NCBI RefSeq assembly: GCF_932526225.1
Contig: NC_064035.1
Span: 4,463,501 to 4,527,500 of the forward strand
Reading direction: 5' to 3'
Source: Nematostella vectensis
Taxonomy: Eukaryota > Cnidaria > Anthozoa > Actiniaria > Edwardsiidae
Length of the DNA stretch: 64,000 nucleotides
Below the pieces are notes generated by a model. It saw only the letters and a list, made by a program, of their open reading frames with translations. It did no database searches and was not told where the DNA came from. Numbering within the stretch: position 1 is the stretch's first letter; the number at the start of each line of letters is the position of its first letter. Positions 26,601-36,952 of this stretch are shown one piece after another. The position numbers and the translations under genes are program-made.

Positions 26601-26716
26601 AACACACAAGGTAATTGATAGTTTAGGTGCGGCTGCCTCAGAGTTGTTTACGCATTAGTTGCTCCCTACAGCACGACTATCCTACGGTAGCCGCTGTTCG
26701 GATTTCAGTACGATTC
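23611..26716. other. Non-coding stretch upstream of the DMRT cluster
   Basis: No coding exon or RNA gene recognised. A C homopolymer of about 21 bases lies near 26050. It could be intronic to the DMRT transcript if its first exon lies further left. Confidence 0.45.
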
Positions 26717-28110
26717 TATTAACCGCGGGCTCAAATGCGTTCCAAGTCGTATAAAACGTGTACGCTAAAAACGAGAACGTGAATACGCAATTAAGTGCTC
26801 TGTGATAAAGCCGCGCGTTTGAACTGTTTATTTTCCCCTTTCCGTTACAGAGCTCTTAAAGAGCCCTTAAAGAGTTCTTTTTTAAGGAAATAAATAGAGA
26901 TAATTGTATGCTCTGTTTAGCCTAAAGCAGACAGATTATTACAGACCCATAGCATTACAAGTGAGCAGCATGATAGATTAATCAGTCTATCCTGCCAATT
27001 TAAAAGTCTATCCCAATTAAACAGTCTATCGGCAACTGTGTTGCCGGAGGTTGTTTTCAGCTCCGATTCATCCTTTTTAATGGTGTTTTCCCCGTAGCTT
27101 AATGAGGGAAGAATAGCCGTTGTCACGATACTTTACTTTACGGCTCCCGTGTTCTATTTTCGGTTTCACAAACCCACCGATTTTATGAAATAAAATCCAA
27201 CTCCTATCACTTCGATTTTGTATTCGAGAAAAAATAACACCATAAACTGATAATATCGCCGAGTTCCAATTTTGAACGCTATTTTTTTTATAAGAAAGTT
27301 TAAAATGGCTAAACAGCCTTTATTATATTCATTATATGCACATTAGACAAACTCGATGGCATTTTTTTCACCCCTTCAGCAGTTAGCATTGATTTCTAAA
27401 AGCGAATAATGTAGACCTAATTACACTTCGGAGCATGAATAAAAATATTTCCCCTGTCGACATTGTAATGTTTTGATGGACCAAATGGGCTGTTCTCACG
27501 ACGTTTTGTTTATCCGAAAGCTCTACAGAAATGCAATTGTGCACCTATTACTTTCAACATTGCTTGCTGTGTATCATCAGTGGAGTAAAATAGAACCCAA
27601 ACCATTGAGCAATAATAAACTCATTGAGCCCAAATCATTCAGGAATTATCGCTAATCACCATATAATGTTTGCACGTTTTTTTATAGAATTGCTAAGCAC
27701 TGTAAAAAAAAATATTTGATAGCGAAGGTAATTTTGTAGGCATTACTAATTGACGTATAAGACTGTTAGTGTTGCCAAGTGTTCCAAGGGTCCGGTTTAT
27801 GGTAATATTTTTCCTTTTTAACCATGCTTCTCAGAGCCTAATGACATAACGGCACTACCCTTTGGTTCAACCTTCAGAAGTTGCTCAGATTAAGTTATTT
27901 TGACGCAGATTCGCAAGTATACAGCCCATATTAATAGTTTTCGTCTATTTTCTCTCGAACTTTTGTAACAAGGTAGAACTTGCTATAACAAATATGTCTT
28001 GAATCTTTGTTACTTCTTTGGTTGAGGATAAAATCGTCGAATAACAAGTCAACTAAACTGGCTTATAAATTCTAAGTTTAGGTTAATGATGTTTTGTGTT
28101 TGTGTTTAGG
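26717..28110 (+). repeat. DMRT upstream block, copy 1 of a triplicated segment
   Basis: Begins near ATTAACCGCGGGCTCAAATG and ends at the acceptor before the DMRT start codon. Matching blocks precede DMRT copies 2 (31258-31992) and 3 (32415-33125). A stretch of about 0.68 kb (26880-27560) is present only here. The 3' part (27560-28110) matches the other copies closely, including the pyrimidine-rich tract before the acceptor, which suggests it is intron sequence duplicated together with the exon. Confidence 0.8.
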
Positions 28111-29809
28111 ATGAGCGATACCCTGACGAGTGGCCCCGTACCCGGATCTGCCTTGTACCATCGCATCCCCAAGTGCGCGCGTTGCCGGAATCACGGCGCG
28201 CTCTCGTGGCTCAAAGGACACAAACATTACTGCAGATGGCGGGACTGCACTTGCTCCAAATGCTTACTGATCGCTGAGCGACAACGGATCACTGCAGCGA
28301 GAGTTGCCCTGCTTCGACAACAGCGAAAGAACGCCACTGGCGATGGGGACAAGAAGGATATATTGAGAAAGACCACGGAGAAAACGGAAGAGCTGCGAGA
28401 GAAAAGATTCAGTGAAGAGGCGTTTGTCCGGCCTTCCATGGTGCTCAACCCGCTTGGATCTCTACACAGCCCGACCAGCAGCGAAGGTAGGAGCACTTAA
28501 AGACTAAGCTAGAATTGTAAAAAACGGATATTTTTTTCGTTGTGAAAAAGTCGCAAAAACTAGGCTGATCGTAAGACAAAATTATAGTAGTCACTATACC
28601 TAGGGGCGGATACCTGGGGGGGGGGGGGGGGGGAGGGGAGATTGGGTGGATATGCATACCCCCTTTTTGAGCAAAACAAATTGAAAAGCCACTTTGTTTG
28701 AAGAAACTACGGAGAAGATACTGTCCGTGTGCCTGTGTACCATCGCCTGCTTGACTTTGCTGACGCAACAAATCTTATTCAGTGTGAAGTATTGTTAGAT
28801 CCATGTGACCTACCAAGAACCACTGGATCAGTTGTTAGCCACCCATCCGACCATTATCCACCCCCTATTTTGAAATCCTAGATCCGCCCCTAATACGTTC
28901 CTTGATACTGAAATATAAGTAGTTAATATGTCTTCTGGTCAAACCCGATGTTTTATTGAGTGATAACCGTCGATTTTCTTAATAGAGAACGACGAAGGAG
29001 GATACCAGCACGCCTACCATCAAGAGTCGGATACAGAGACAGACCTGAGCGAAGCAGAAGGTCTACACCATAAACCCGAGGCTATCATACCTATAGTCAG
29101 CGGTATTCAAATCAAAACCGAGCCGAAGTGCAACGACGAGGAATGTAACCCTACAGAACACAGGAGTCTCGCTGCTTCCCCAAGGCAAACACCTTCCCCG
29201 AAACGCTCGATCGCCGAAGACAGCGACGAGCGTCAAAATGAGGAGCCACCAACAAAAGCTCTGAAGAGAACAGACAGTCCAAATGGAGCCGTGCCCAACC
29301 GCAAGCTACACCCCGATCCTCTAGGCCTCCTTTTGCGAGCATTTCCTGGACATTGTAAAAGCGTACTGGAACTGGTACTACAAGGGTGTGGCGGGAATGT
29401 AGTCCAGGCAATCGAATGCTTGCTTAACAGCCAGGAAAAGAAGTCGCAAGGACTTCAACTGCCTCTGCCGATATTGACTGGCTACCCAACTTTACCACGT
29501 GATCTTCATCCAGGTATTCACGGACCTCCTCTATTCCGTAAACCGGAGCTTTTCCAGCACCCGTTCCAAAGAGTCATTCCCATCGAGTGTAGGTACCCAC
29601 CACCGCCTCTACTCAGGCCAAAACCGCAGACCACTACATACGGCGGATTCACTTCAGAAGCACGCGGAATACCGGAGCCCATTGTGACTACGGGCTCAGC
29701 AATGAACGATAGAGTGTCACCGGGTGCTCGCTTTTGCACCAAATGTGGCAAAAAGGCGGAGGTGTCTGATAACTTTTGCGCCCTATGTGGCCAGAAATTA
29801 AGCAAATAG
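28111..29809 (+). CDS. DMRT transcription factor, intact copy (DMRT4/5-like: DM + DMA domains)
   Basis: Exons 28111-28486 and 28986-29809 join in phase 1 (AAG|GTAGG donor, TTAATAG| acceptor) to give 399 aa. DMRT proteins are nuclear DNA-binding regulators of sexual and neural development. The DM domain (residues about 19-75) has both intertwined zinc sites: C22, C25, H37, C41 and H28, C46, C48, C51, followed by the basic recognition tail [21 protein letters not shown] domain at about 235-275 ([20 protein letters not shown]) places it with DMRT3/4/5. The C-terminus has a CxxC..CxxC zinc ribbon (C376, C379, C390, C393). ATG28111 starts MSDTLTSG one base after an acceptor (GTGTTTAG|G), so a 5' exon exists upstream. 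A MITE sits in the intron. The exact orthology among DMRT3/4/5 is uncertain. Confidence 0.93.
28601..28892. mobile_element. MITE with TAGGGGCGGAT terminal inverted repeats
   Basis: Left end TAGGGGCGGATACCTGGGG and right end CCTAGATCCGCCCCTA are inverted copies about 290 bp apart, with a long G run inside. The ends resemble hAT-like MITEs. It lies in the intron of DMRT copy 1 and is missing at the equivalent site of copy 3 (33530-33769), so it inserted after the duplication or was lost from copy 3. Confidence 0.85.
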
Positions 29810-30335
29810 ATATACCACATTCATTCAGCAAGTTGTGGCCAGCTTTAAAGACTATAAAAGCTATTTATAAAGATGTCGTATATTTCCTATTTATGGAAGA
29901 ACAATTTGGACGCAGACAAGTTACGAGGCCAGTAATATGGCGGACAGAAGCTAGAGTAGAAAATGTTAAAAGCTGTGCTGACAATGTTCGAAAGGAGGTG
30001 TCCGAAGGAGGCGTAAAGGATAATCGCAATTTAGCTGAATCTTTGGGTCTCATGTACATTCTCTCAATTCATATTATGACAAGCAAAACCCACAAGGAAG
30101 ATAATATTCTGCTCATATCCCCCTCGAATTTATTTCTCTAGCTAGGAAACAGGTTTCGAAAAGTTTTAAAGATGACAAATACAGAAAACTTCATATAAGT
30201 GTTTTTATAGTATTCAGACGTTCATCCAGTCGCTTTTAGATGTTTTCCAGTAGGTAATTCATGCAAAATAGGTTTTGGTGTAGGATTGTTGTCGTTCAAT
30301 ATTGAATTAAAGTTCTCAACAACACTTCAATGGGA
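29810..30335 (+). other. 3' flank of DMRT copy 1
   Basis: Probable 3' untranslated region and intergenic sequence. Part of it (29815-29865) is still recognisable after copy 3. Open frames here have no family features. Confidence 0.4.
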
Positions 30336-30935
30336 ATTCATTGGGAGACAACGAGAGGGGAGGGATGGGGAGTTAGCGAGAGGGGAGGGATAGGTGATAA
30401 GCGAGGGGGGATGAGGAGTTAGCGATAGGGGCGGGATGAGGAGTTAGCGAGAGGGGAGGGATGAGGAGTTATAGAAAGGGCGGGAAGGGGATTTGGCGAG
30501 ACGGTATGGATGAGGAGTTAGTGAGACGGTATGGATGAGGAGTTAGTGAGAGGGGAGGGGTGAGGAGTTAGTGAGAGGGGAGGGATGGGGAGTTAGTGGG
30601 AGGGGAGGGGTGGGGAGTTAGTGAGAGGGGAGGGATGGGGAGTTAGTGAGAGGGGAGGGATGGGGAGTTAGTGAGAGCGGAGGGATGGGGAATTAGTGAG
30701 AGGGGAGGGGTGGGGAGTTAGTGAGAGGGGTGGGATGGAGAGTTAGCGACAGGGAAGGGATGAGGAGTTAGCGAGAGGGAAAGGGGAGGGATGGTGAGTT
30801 AGCGAGAGGGGAGGGAAGAGGATTCAGCGAGAGGGGATTACTGAGGAGTAAGCGAGAGGGAAGGGATAAGGAGTTAGCGAGAAGGGAGGAAGGAGGAGTT
30901 GTTAAAGGAAGGGATGGGGAGGGATGGGGAATTCA
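30336..30935 (+). repeat. G-rich ~27-bp minisatellite, left part
   Basis: About twenty copies of a unit such as GAGTTAGTGAGAGGGGAGGG followed by ATGGG. Plus-strand G tracts (GGGG, GGG, GGGG) recur at short spacing, which gives potential for G-quadruplex formation. The same array continues at 31132-31250 after a MITE. Confidence 0.9.
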
Positions 30936-31131
30936 GGACCTGTCACACGTGGACTTTCGGCTGCAACTTGTCTCGCAAAAAAAATGTTGCAGGTCGCACG
31001 TCGTGCGACTTTGAGAAATGCAAAACAAGTTGCAAAGGGGGTGTCACACGCAAACAAAATGCACGTGCGACCTGCAACAATTTTTTTGGCGAGACAGGTC
31101 GCAAGATAAAAAACGTACGTGTGACATGGCC
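30936..31131. mobile_element. Foldback MITE inserted in the G-rich minisatellite
   Basis: The arms are long imperfect inverted repeats of about 65 bp. The left arm begins GGACCTGTCACACGT and includes TTGTCTCGCAAAAAAAATG and TTGCAGGTCGCACG. The right arm mirrors it (CGTGCGACCTGCAACA, TTTTTTTGGCGAGACA, ACGTGTGACATGGCC). The minisatellite resumes on the far side. Confidence 0.88.
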
Positions 31132-31250
31132 TTTAGCGCGAGGGAGGGATGGGTAGTTAGCGCGAGGGAGGGATGGGTAGTTAGCGCGAGGGAGGGATGG
31201 GTAGTTAGCGCGAGGGAGGGATGGGTAGTTAGCGCGAGGGGTGGGAGATA
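31132..31250 (+). repeat. G-rich ~27-bp minisatellite, right part
   Basis: Four to five nearly identical copies of TTAGCGCGAGGGAGGGATGG plus GTAG, continuing the array at 30336-30935. Confidence 0.88.
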
Positions 31251-31257
31251 GGGACTC

Positions 31258-31992
31258 GATTAACAGCGGGCTCAAATGCGAGTCAGGTCGCGGTGAATAG
31301 AGAAAACCATAATATAAAACGTGTTCGAGAAAAACGCGAACGTGAACACGCTATTAATTGCTCTGTGAAAGCCAAGCAATTAAACTATTTATATTTTCCC
31401 ATTACCGTTATAACGCTCTTAAAGTTGCTTACAGTGTATCATTAGTAAAAAAAATAAGCCGAACCATTAAATTGAGAAATCATAAAGTCATTGATCCCAA
31501 ATCATTCAGGAATTATCGCTAATCGCCATATAATGTTTGCATGTTTTTTTATAGAATAGCTAAGCACTGTAAAAATAATCTCTTTGATTATAACGAAGCT
31601 AATTTTGTAGGCATTACTAATTGACGTATAAGACTGTTTTGCCAAGTGTTCCAAGGGTCCGGTTTATGGTAATATTTTTCCTTTTTAACCATGCTTCTCA
31701 GAGCTTAATGACATAACGGCACTACCCTTTGGTTCAACCTTCATAAGTTACTCAGATTAAATAATTTTGACGCAGGTTCACAAGTTTACAGCCCATATTA
31801 ATATTTTCGTCTATTTTCTCTCGAACTTTTTTTGTACCAAGGTAGCTCAAGGTCGAACTTTCCATAACAAATATGTCTTTAATCTTTGTTACTTCTTTGG
31901 TTGTCGAAGATAAAATCGGTGACGGACAAGTCAACTAAACTGGCTTTTTAAGGTTAAGTTTAGGTTAATGATGTTTTATGTTTCTGTTTAGG
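31258..31992 (+). repeat. DMRT upstream block, copy 2
   Basis: Starts ATTAACAGCGGGCTCAAATG and follows the same order as copy 1, but lacks the 0.68-kb stretch found at 26880-27560. It ends in the conserved acceptor TTCTGTTTAG|G before the truncated DMRT exon. Confidence 0.8.
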
Positions 31993-32395
31993 ATGAGCGA
32001 TACCCTAACGAGTGGCCCCGTACCCGGATCTGCCTTGTACCATCGCATCCCCAAGTGCGCGCGTTGTCGAAATCACGGCGCGCTCTCGTGGCTCAAAGGA
32101 CACAAACATTACTGCAACATTACATCGAGCTTTGGAGTTGAGCACTTGTGGCTTGTAAATCCAGAAAAGATTCCTTCTTTCACTTCAGCAGCATTAGTTT
32201 TCCTTCTCGTACAAATATTTAAAAAAGCCATATAATAAATAACTTATTAACCTCGCTTGCTCGGTCCGTACTGAGAAATCTCAGCCCTCGGTCTTTTTGC
32301 ACAGACCTCGGTCTGCACAAAAAGCCCGCGGGCTGAGATTTCTCAGTACGGACCTCGCGCTCGGTTACAGAGAAAGGCGAAGGAGGATACCAGTG
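31993..32395 (+). pseudogene. DMRT copy 2, truncated inside the DM domain
   Basis: The first 41 codons match copy 1 (MSDTLTSG to GHKHYC), then homology stops right after the codon for C41, losing the ligands C46, C48 and C51. Unrelated sequence with a foldback hairpin follows. About 32368-32390, AGAAAGGCGAAGGAGGATAC matches the start of DMRT exon 2, so the middle was replaced or deleted. It carries the acceptor but cannot make a DM domain. Confidence 0.9.
32263..32354. repeat. Perfect 25-bp inverted repeat (foldback hairpin)
   Basis: GGTCCGTACTGAGAAATCTC... (32263-32287) is the exact reverse complement of 32330-32354. Imperfect inner arms (CTTTTTGCACAGACC / GGTCTGCACAAAAAG) extend the hairpin to a small loop. 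It is probably a short MITE inside DMRT copy 2. Confidence 0.88.
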
Positions 32396-32414
32396 GCGAC
32401 GCAACCTGAAACGC

Positions 32415-33125
32415 GTGTCAATCGCGGAAAATTGGGAAAGTCATAGGTAAAAAACATGTCCGAGAAAACCGCGAACGTGAATACGCTATTAATTGCTCTG
32501 TGATCAAGCCGCGCATTTGAACTATTTATATTTCCCCCTTTCCGTTACAACGCTCTTAAAAATGCTTGCTGTGTGTCATTAGTAAAAATAGACCCCAAAC
32601 CATTGAGCATTAATAAACTTACTAGGCCCACATTATTCAGAAATAATCGTTTCATCACTCTAAATGTTTGCAAGTTGTTTTTTCAAAGAATTGCTAGGCA
32701 CTGTATTCATTAATCTTTGATAGCAAGGCTAATTTTGTAGGCAATACATAGAGACCTATAAAGACTATTGTTTCTGTTTCCAAGTGTTTCAAGGTTTTTC
32801 GGTTTATGGTAATATTTTACCTTTTTAACCATGCTTCTTAGAGCCTGATGACATAACGGAACGATTCTTTGGTTCGACCTAAAAAAAAGTTACTCAGATT
32901 AAGTTATATTGACGCAGATTTGCCGGATACAGCCCATATTAATAGTTTTCGTCTGATTTCTTTGAACGTTTGTACTAAGGTAAGACTTGCTATACAATAT
33001 ATGTCTTAAAAGCTTTGTTACTACTTTAGTGTCGAAGATAAAAGCGGCGAGTGAGACAAGGCAACTTAACTGGCTGATAGATTTGTTTTTTTTTTGGTTT
33101 ATTATGTTTTATGTTTGTGTTTAGG
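32415..33125 (+). repeat. DMRT upstream block, copy 3
   Basis: Ordered matches to copies 1 and 2 (CGCGAACGTGAATACGCTAT; TTTGCAAGTTG; GACATAACGG; the pyrimidine-rich tract and TGTGTTTAG|G). It also lacks the 0.68-kb stretch that is specific to copy 1. Confidence 0.78.
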
Positions 33126-34500
33126 ATGAGCGATACCCTAACGAGTGGCCCCGTACCCGTATCTGCCTTGTATCATCGCAACCTCGAGTGCGCGCGTTGT
33201 CGAAATCACGGCGCGCTCTCGTGGCTCAAAGGACACAAACATTACTGCAGATGGTGGGACTGCACTTGCTCCAAATGCTTACTGATCGTTGAGCGACAAC
33301 GGATCACTGCAGCGAGAGTTGCCCTGCTTCGACAACAGCGAAAGAACGCCACTGGCGATGGGGGCAAGAAGGATATATTGAGAAAGACCACGGAGAAAAC
33401 GGAAGAGCTGCGAAAGAAAAGATTCCGTGAAGAGGCGTTTGTCCGGCCTTCCATGGTGCTCAACCCGCCCGCATCTCTACACAGCTAGACCAGCAGCGAA
33501 GGTAGGAGCACTTTGAGACTAGGCTAGAATTGTAAAACACTAAGACTTTTATCGTTGTGATAAAGTCACAAAATTCAGTCAGGAAAAACGTATAGGAGGA
33601 TGGTCTTTTTCTTCGATCTTAGAGTAATAGTTCTTATAGCATTAATTTCGAAAATTGTGTATTTGTAGTTTCAATTTACCTGTTTTTAATACTGAAATGT
33701 AGATAGCTAATATCTCTTCTGATAAACATTGTTATTTTATCGAGTGATAACCGTCGATTTTCTTAATAGAGAACGACGAAGGAGGATACCAGCACGCCTA
33801 CCATCAAGAGTCGGATGCAGAAACAGACCTGAGCGAAGCAGGTCTACACCATAAACCCGAGCCTATCATACCTAAAGTCAGCGGTATTCAAATCAAAACC
33901 GAGCCGAGGTGCAACGACGAGGAATGTACCCCAACAGAACACAGGAGTCCCGCTGCTTCCCAAAGGCAAACACCTTCCCCGAAACGCTCGATCGCCGAAG
34001 ACAGCGACGAGCGTCAAAATGACGAGCCATCAACAAAAGCTCTGAAGAGAACAGACAGTCCAAATGAATCCGTCCCCAACCGCAAGCTACACCCCGATCC
34101 TCTAGGCCTCCTTTTGCGAGCATTTCCTGGACATTGTAAAAGCGTACTGGAACTGGTACTACAAGGGTGTGGCGAAATTGATTCCAGGCAATCGAATGTT
34201 TGCTTAACAGCCAGGAAAAGAAGTCGCAAGGGCTTTAACACCCGTTCCAAAGAGTCATCCCCATCAAGTGTAGGTACCCACCACCGCCTCCTCTCTGGCC
34301 AAAACCGCAGACCACTACATACGGCGGAATCACTTCAGAAGCACGCGGAATACCGGAGCCCATTGTGACTACGGGCTCAGCTATGAATGATAGTGTCACC
34401 GGCTGCTCGCTTTTGCACCAAATGTGGAAAAAGGCGGTGTCTGATAACTTTTGCGCTCTATGTGGCCAAAAATTAAGCAGAAAGATAGAACCATACATTG
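33126..34500 (+). pseudogene. DMRT copy 3, decayed two-exon duplicate
   Basis: Exon 1 (33126-33488) encodes a DM domain with all eight zinc ligands but with changes such as PKC to LEC and RDC to WDC. A TAG at 33486-33488 replaces a proline codon just before the donor (GAAG|GTAGG), ending a product of 120 aa. Exon 2 (from 33770, acceptor TTAATAG| kept) is still alignable. A 1-base deletion near 34175 shifts the frame in the DMA domain, a block of about 0.12 kb is missing after 34235, and small deletions break the zinc-ribbon frame. If transcribed, it could make only a DM-domain fragment. Confidence 0.88.
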
Positions 34501-34569
34501 TGCAAGTTGTGGACAGCTTTAAAGACTATACTAGAGTGTCTAATAGAAAGGAAATGCTGCGACAGTGAT

Positions 34570-36817
34570 ATTCAGTTGCTTCAGTGTTGTTCCAACGCTA
34601 CATGGTATGCATGCAGCCAGCTAAGCTTGAAATTTTAGAAAGTAGCGAGAGAAGTTTACCTTTAGGAGTTTTTTTTTTTTTGTTATTGAAATTTGAATAG
34701 CTGGCACAATCCTAAATTTTATTTGGGATTGTTGAATTCCTTGCGCCCGTGGTCTTACCCCTGCTACTCCCTCTTGTTTCTGACATTTTGAAACAAAAAC
34801 AAAGATGGCGGCAGCCTATCGTATCGCGCTGAGTTTTTCTTCACTAAAAAATACCAATAAACGTAAGGTAGGCTAATTATTAGAGGGTTTGGAATATATT
34901 AGTCTTTATTCTTTTATCGAGAGTCATGATTGGTAGAATTTGATTTTTTTGGCATATCCATTTCCTCCCCGACCTATTTGGTCAGTTTTAAAAACAACAC
35001 AACAGCCTGGAGTTATGAGCAAAACCATTTAATAATCTGTTTTGACTGTTTTACAGTTTAAGCTTTTCTGTCAAGGTGTTTTTCACCTTTTAGCATCACT
35101 TGGGTTTGCTAAAACTTGTTGCATGCTCTTCAGCAATTACTAGAAGGCATTGGGTCAAAACAATGGTTTTGAAATGATAAGTTTTCCCAAACGCCGTACA
35201 GTCCATAGCCAAGTGCGCTAGACTATTTAGGCATTGAGTTAGGATGCTCGTTTTGCTTGTTTAGTGCCCAATTTTGTCGAGATCTCCATCGACTGCGGGA
35301 GACGCGACCATAGCACGTGTGCTGGTACGAATGGTACGCTTTCGACCCGGCTCAAAAGTCGGCAAAATCGGTCTGAAACTGTTATTATATTCTCCTTGGT
35401 AACTCGTCCCAAGTAACTGACGAGTGAACATTTTTCCAAACTTACCGAAATTTGCTCTAAAAATCTTGCTTGTGCACTCCTCTTGTTGCTTAATGACCAA
35501 GAGAACCGTACGAGAGGGATCACGAGTCCCATGTCAAAACATGGCACAATGTTCAATTATTCGCCTGTCAAAATCTGTTAAAAACTTAAATTTTTCAAAG
35601 TGAGGCTGCGGAAAAAGACCCCAAACCAAAATCGAACCAAACATCCGCATATATTCTGCCGCGGATGCTCGTGAATGGAAAGGAAAGAGAGTTTTAAAAA
35701 GCGATGTCAAGATTAGTATGCTGCTCCTGCGTCGCAGCAAAAAGCTATTTATAAACATGGACGTGGTCTAGCGGAAATGACGACTTGGAACTAGGTCTGT
35801 GCCTTTTATACCGCGGTTCTTCTACCAATGTAACGTTTACTTAATTATATATACCTGCATAACTGGTATCAAAAACAAACCGTAATGTATGATATCTATT
35901 TATTGATAATTCAAGGGAAAAGAATAATAACTCACTATATATTTAGCTTTGTCGATTTCTTTACATTGCATACCCGTCCCGGCTTGAGAGAGAACTAGTA
36001 TACCAATCTACCTCCTAATAAGCCAATATACCTCGACGTCACTACCACTGATCTGCCTAACATTTGTCGATCCAAGAACATATGTTTGTGAATGAGCGTG
36101 CGAAGGTATTCGCATAACATCTAATTAAAAAAAAATATAACACATATTGTCCTTTAAAGCATATGCACGGCAATGGCAGGGTTTCCATGGTGATGACATT
36201 CAAGTACATTTGAAACTGTCAACCCACCGTTATTATGTCTATCAGACGTTTTTGGACCTTTTTCTCTTGTTTTTTTCTTAAAAAGCCATCATTCATATAT
36301 AGTACACATAGAGAAGGAAATCAAAAACTTCACAAATAGCTGTTCATTCTACCTAATATAAACATAAGGGAATTCACATTCTTGACGATTCATGGTGCCG
36401 ACCCAGGTGTCTGTGCACGCATCAAGCACGCCCTGGCAGACGACAACTATCTCTATTCCACGTGGGAATCACGTGTTTCTTTAGTAAAAGGGCGGGCACA
36501 GCAGTATTGGCACGCCTTACCGTCTGCACATGATAATCACTTAGAGGGAGATTCGGGTAGATGATCCATGGCAAGGTCATCACACAATTGTTGCATACTA
36601 CGGGTTCATCACGCGCTTGGGTGATTTCATCGCAGGCTAAGCAATCTCTCATCAAAAGTAGTACACCATCTAAGTATTTGATAATCACACCATCACACAA
36701 GGATGGTCGCATGTCAAGAGATCAACACGTCCTTGTGGGGTGTGACTGCGTTTTGAGCAGCACAAACAGTCGATCGTGAATGGTCATCAGGCTATCACAC
36801 GGAGACCTGTTGCTGGC
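34570..36817. other. Intergenic stretch between the DMRT cluster and PSME4
   Basis: No recognised gene. At 34805 ATGGCGGCAGCCTATCG opens a 20-codon frame ending at a donor-like AAACGTAAG|GTAGG (34868), a weak candidate first exon on the plus strand. The part next to 36818 should hold the PSME4 3' untranslated region (minus strand). Confidence 0.4.
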
Positions 36818-36952
36818 TCATGCGTAGTAGCAAGGCGAGATGAGAAGGTCGGTCAGCACGAGCAGTTGATCGTCGGTAAACATTTGCTTGTGTTCCTGCC
36901 AGTTATCGTGATGGGTACGCCTGAAGTCCGACAACGCGCTCTTCACTGTAGC
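36818..36952 (-). CDS. PSME4: PSME4 last exon with C-terminal YYA
   Basis: 44 codons plus TGA. The acceptor is TATGCTTTTAG|GCT. The product contains [33 protein letters not shown]. The C-terminal Tyr-Tyr-Ala is the element that PA200 family members insert into the 20S alpha ring, so the end of the protein is intact if the 3.28-kb last intron is removed correctly. Confidence 0.97.
   Translation of the reverse strand, partial: ATVKSALSDFRRTHHDNWQEHKQMFTDDQLLVLTDLLISPCYYA

Noticed and set aside
29151-29820. Antisense frames over DMRT exon 2
   Set aside because: Shadows of the real exon; the plus strand has the DMA domain, zinc ribbon and matching splice phases.
34805-34868. First exon of a plus-strand gene starting ATGGCGGCAGCC
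   Set aside because: Good start context and donor, but no convincing downstream exon before PSME4; kept only as a note in the intergenic entry.
35239-35556. 105-codon minus-strand frame and an overlapping 79-codon frame as a small gene
   Set aside because: Two overlapping frames of similar quality, no recognised family and no supporting splice sites.
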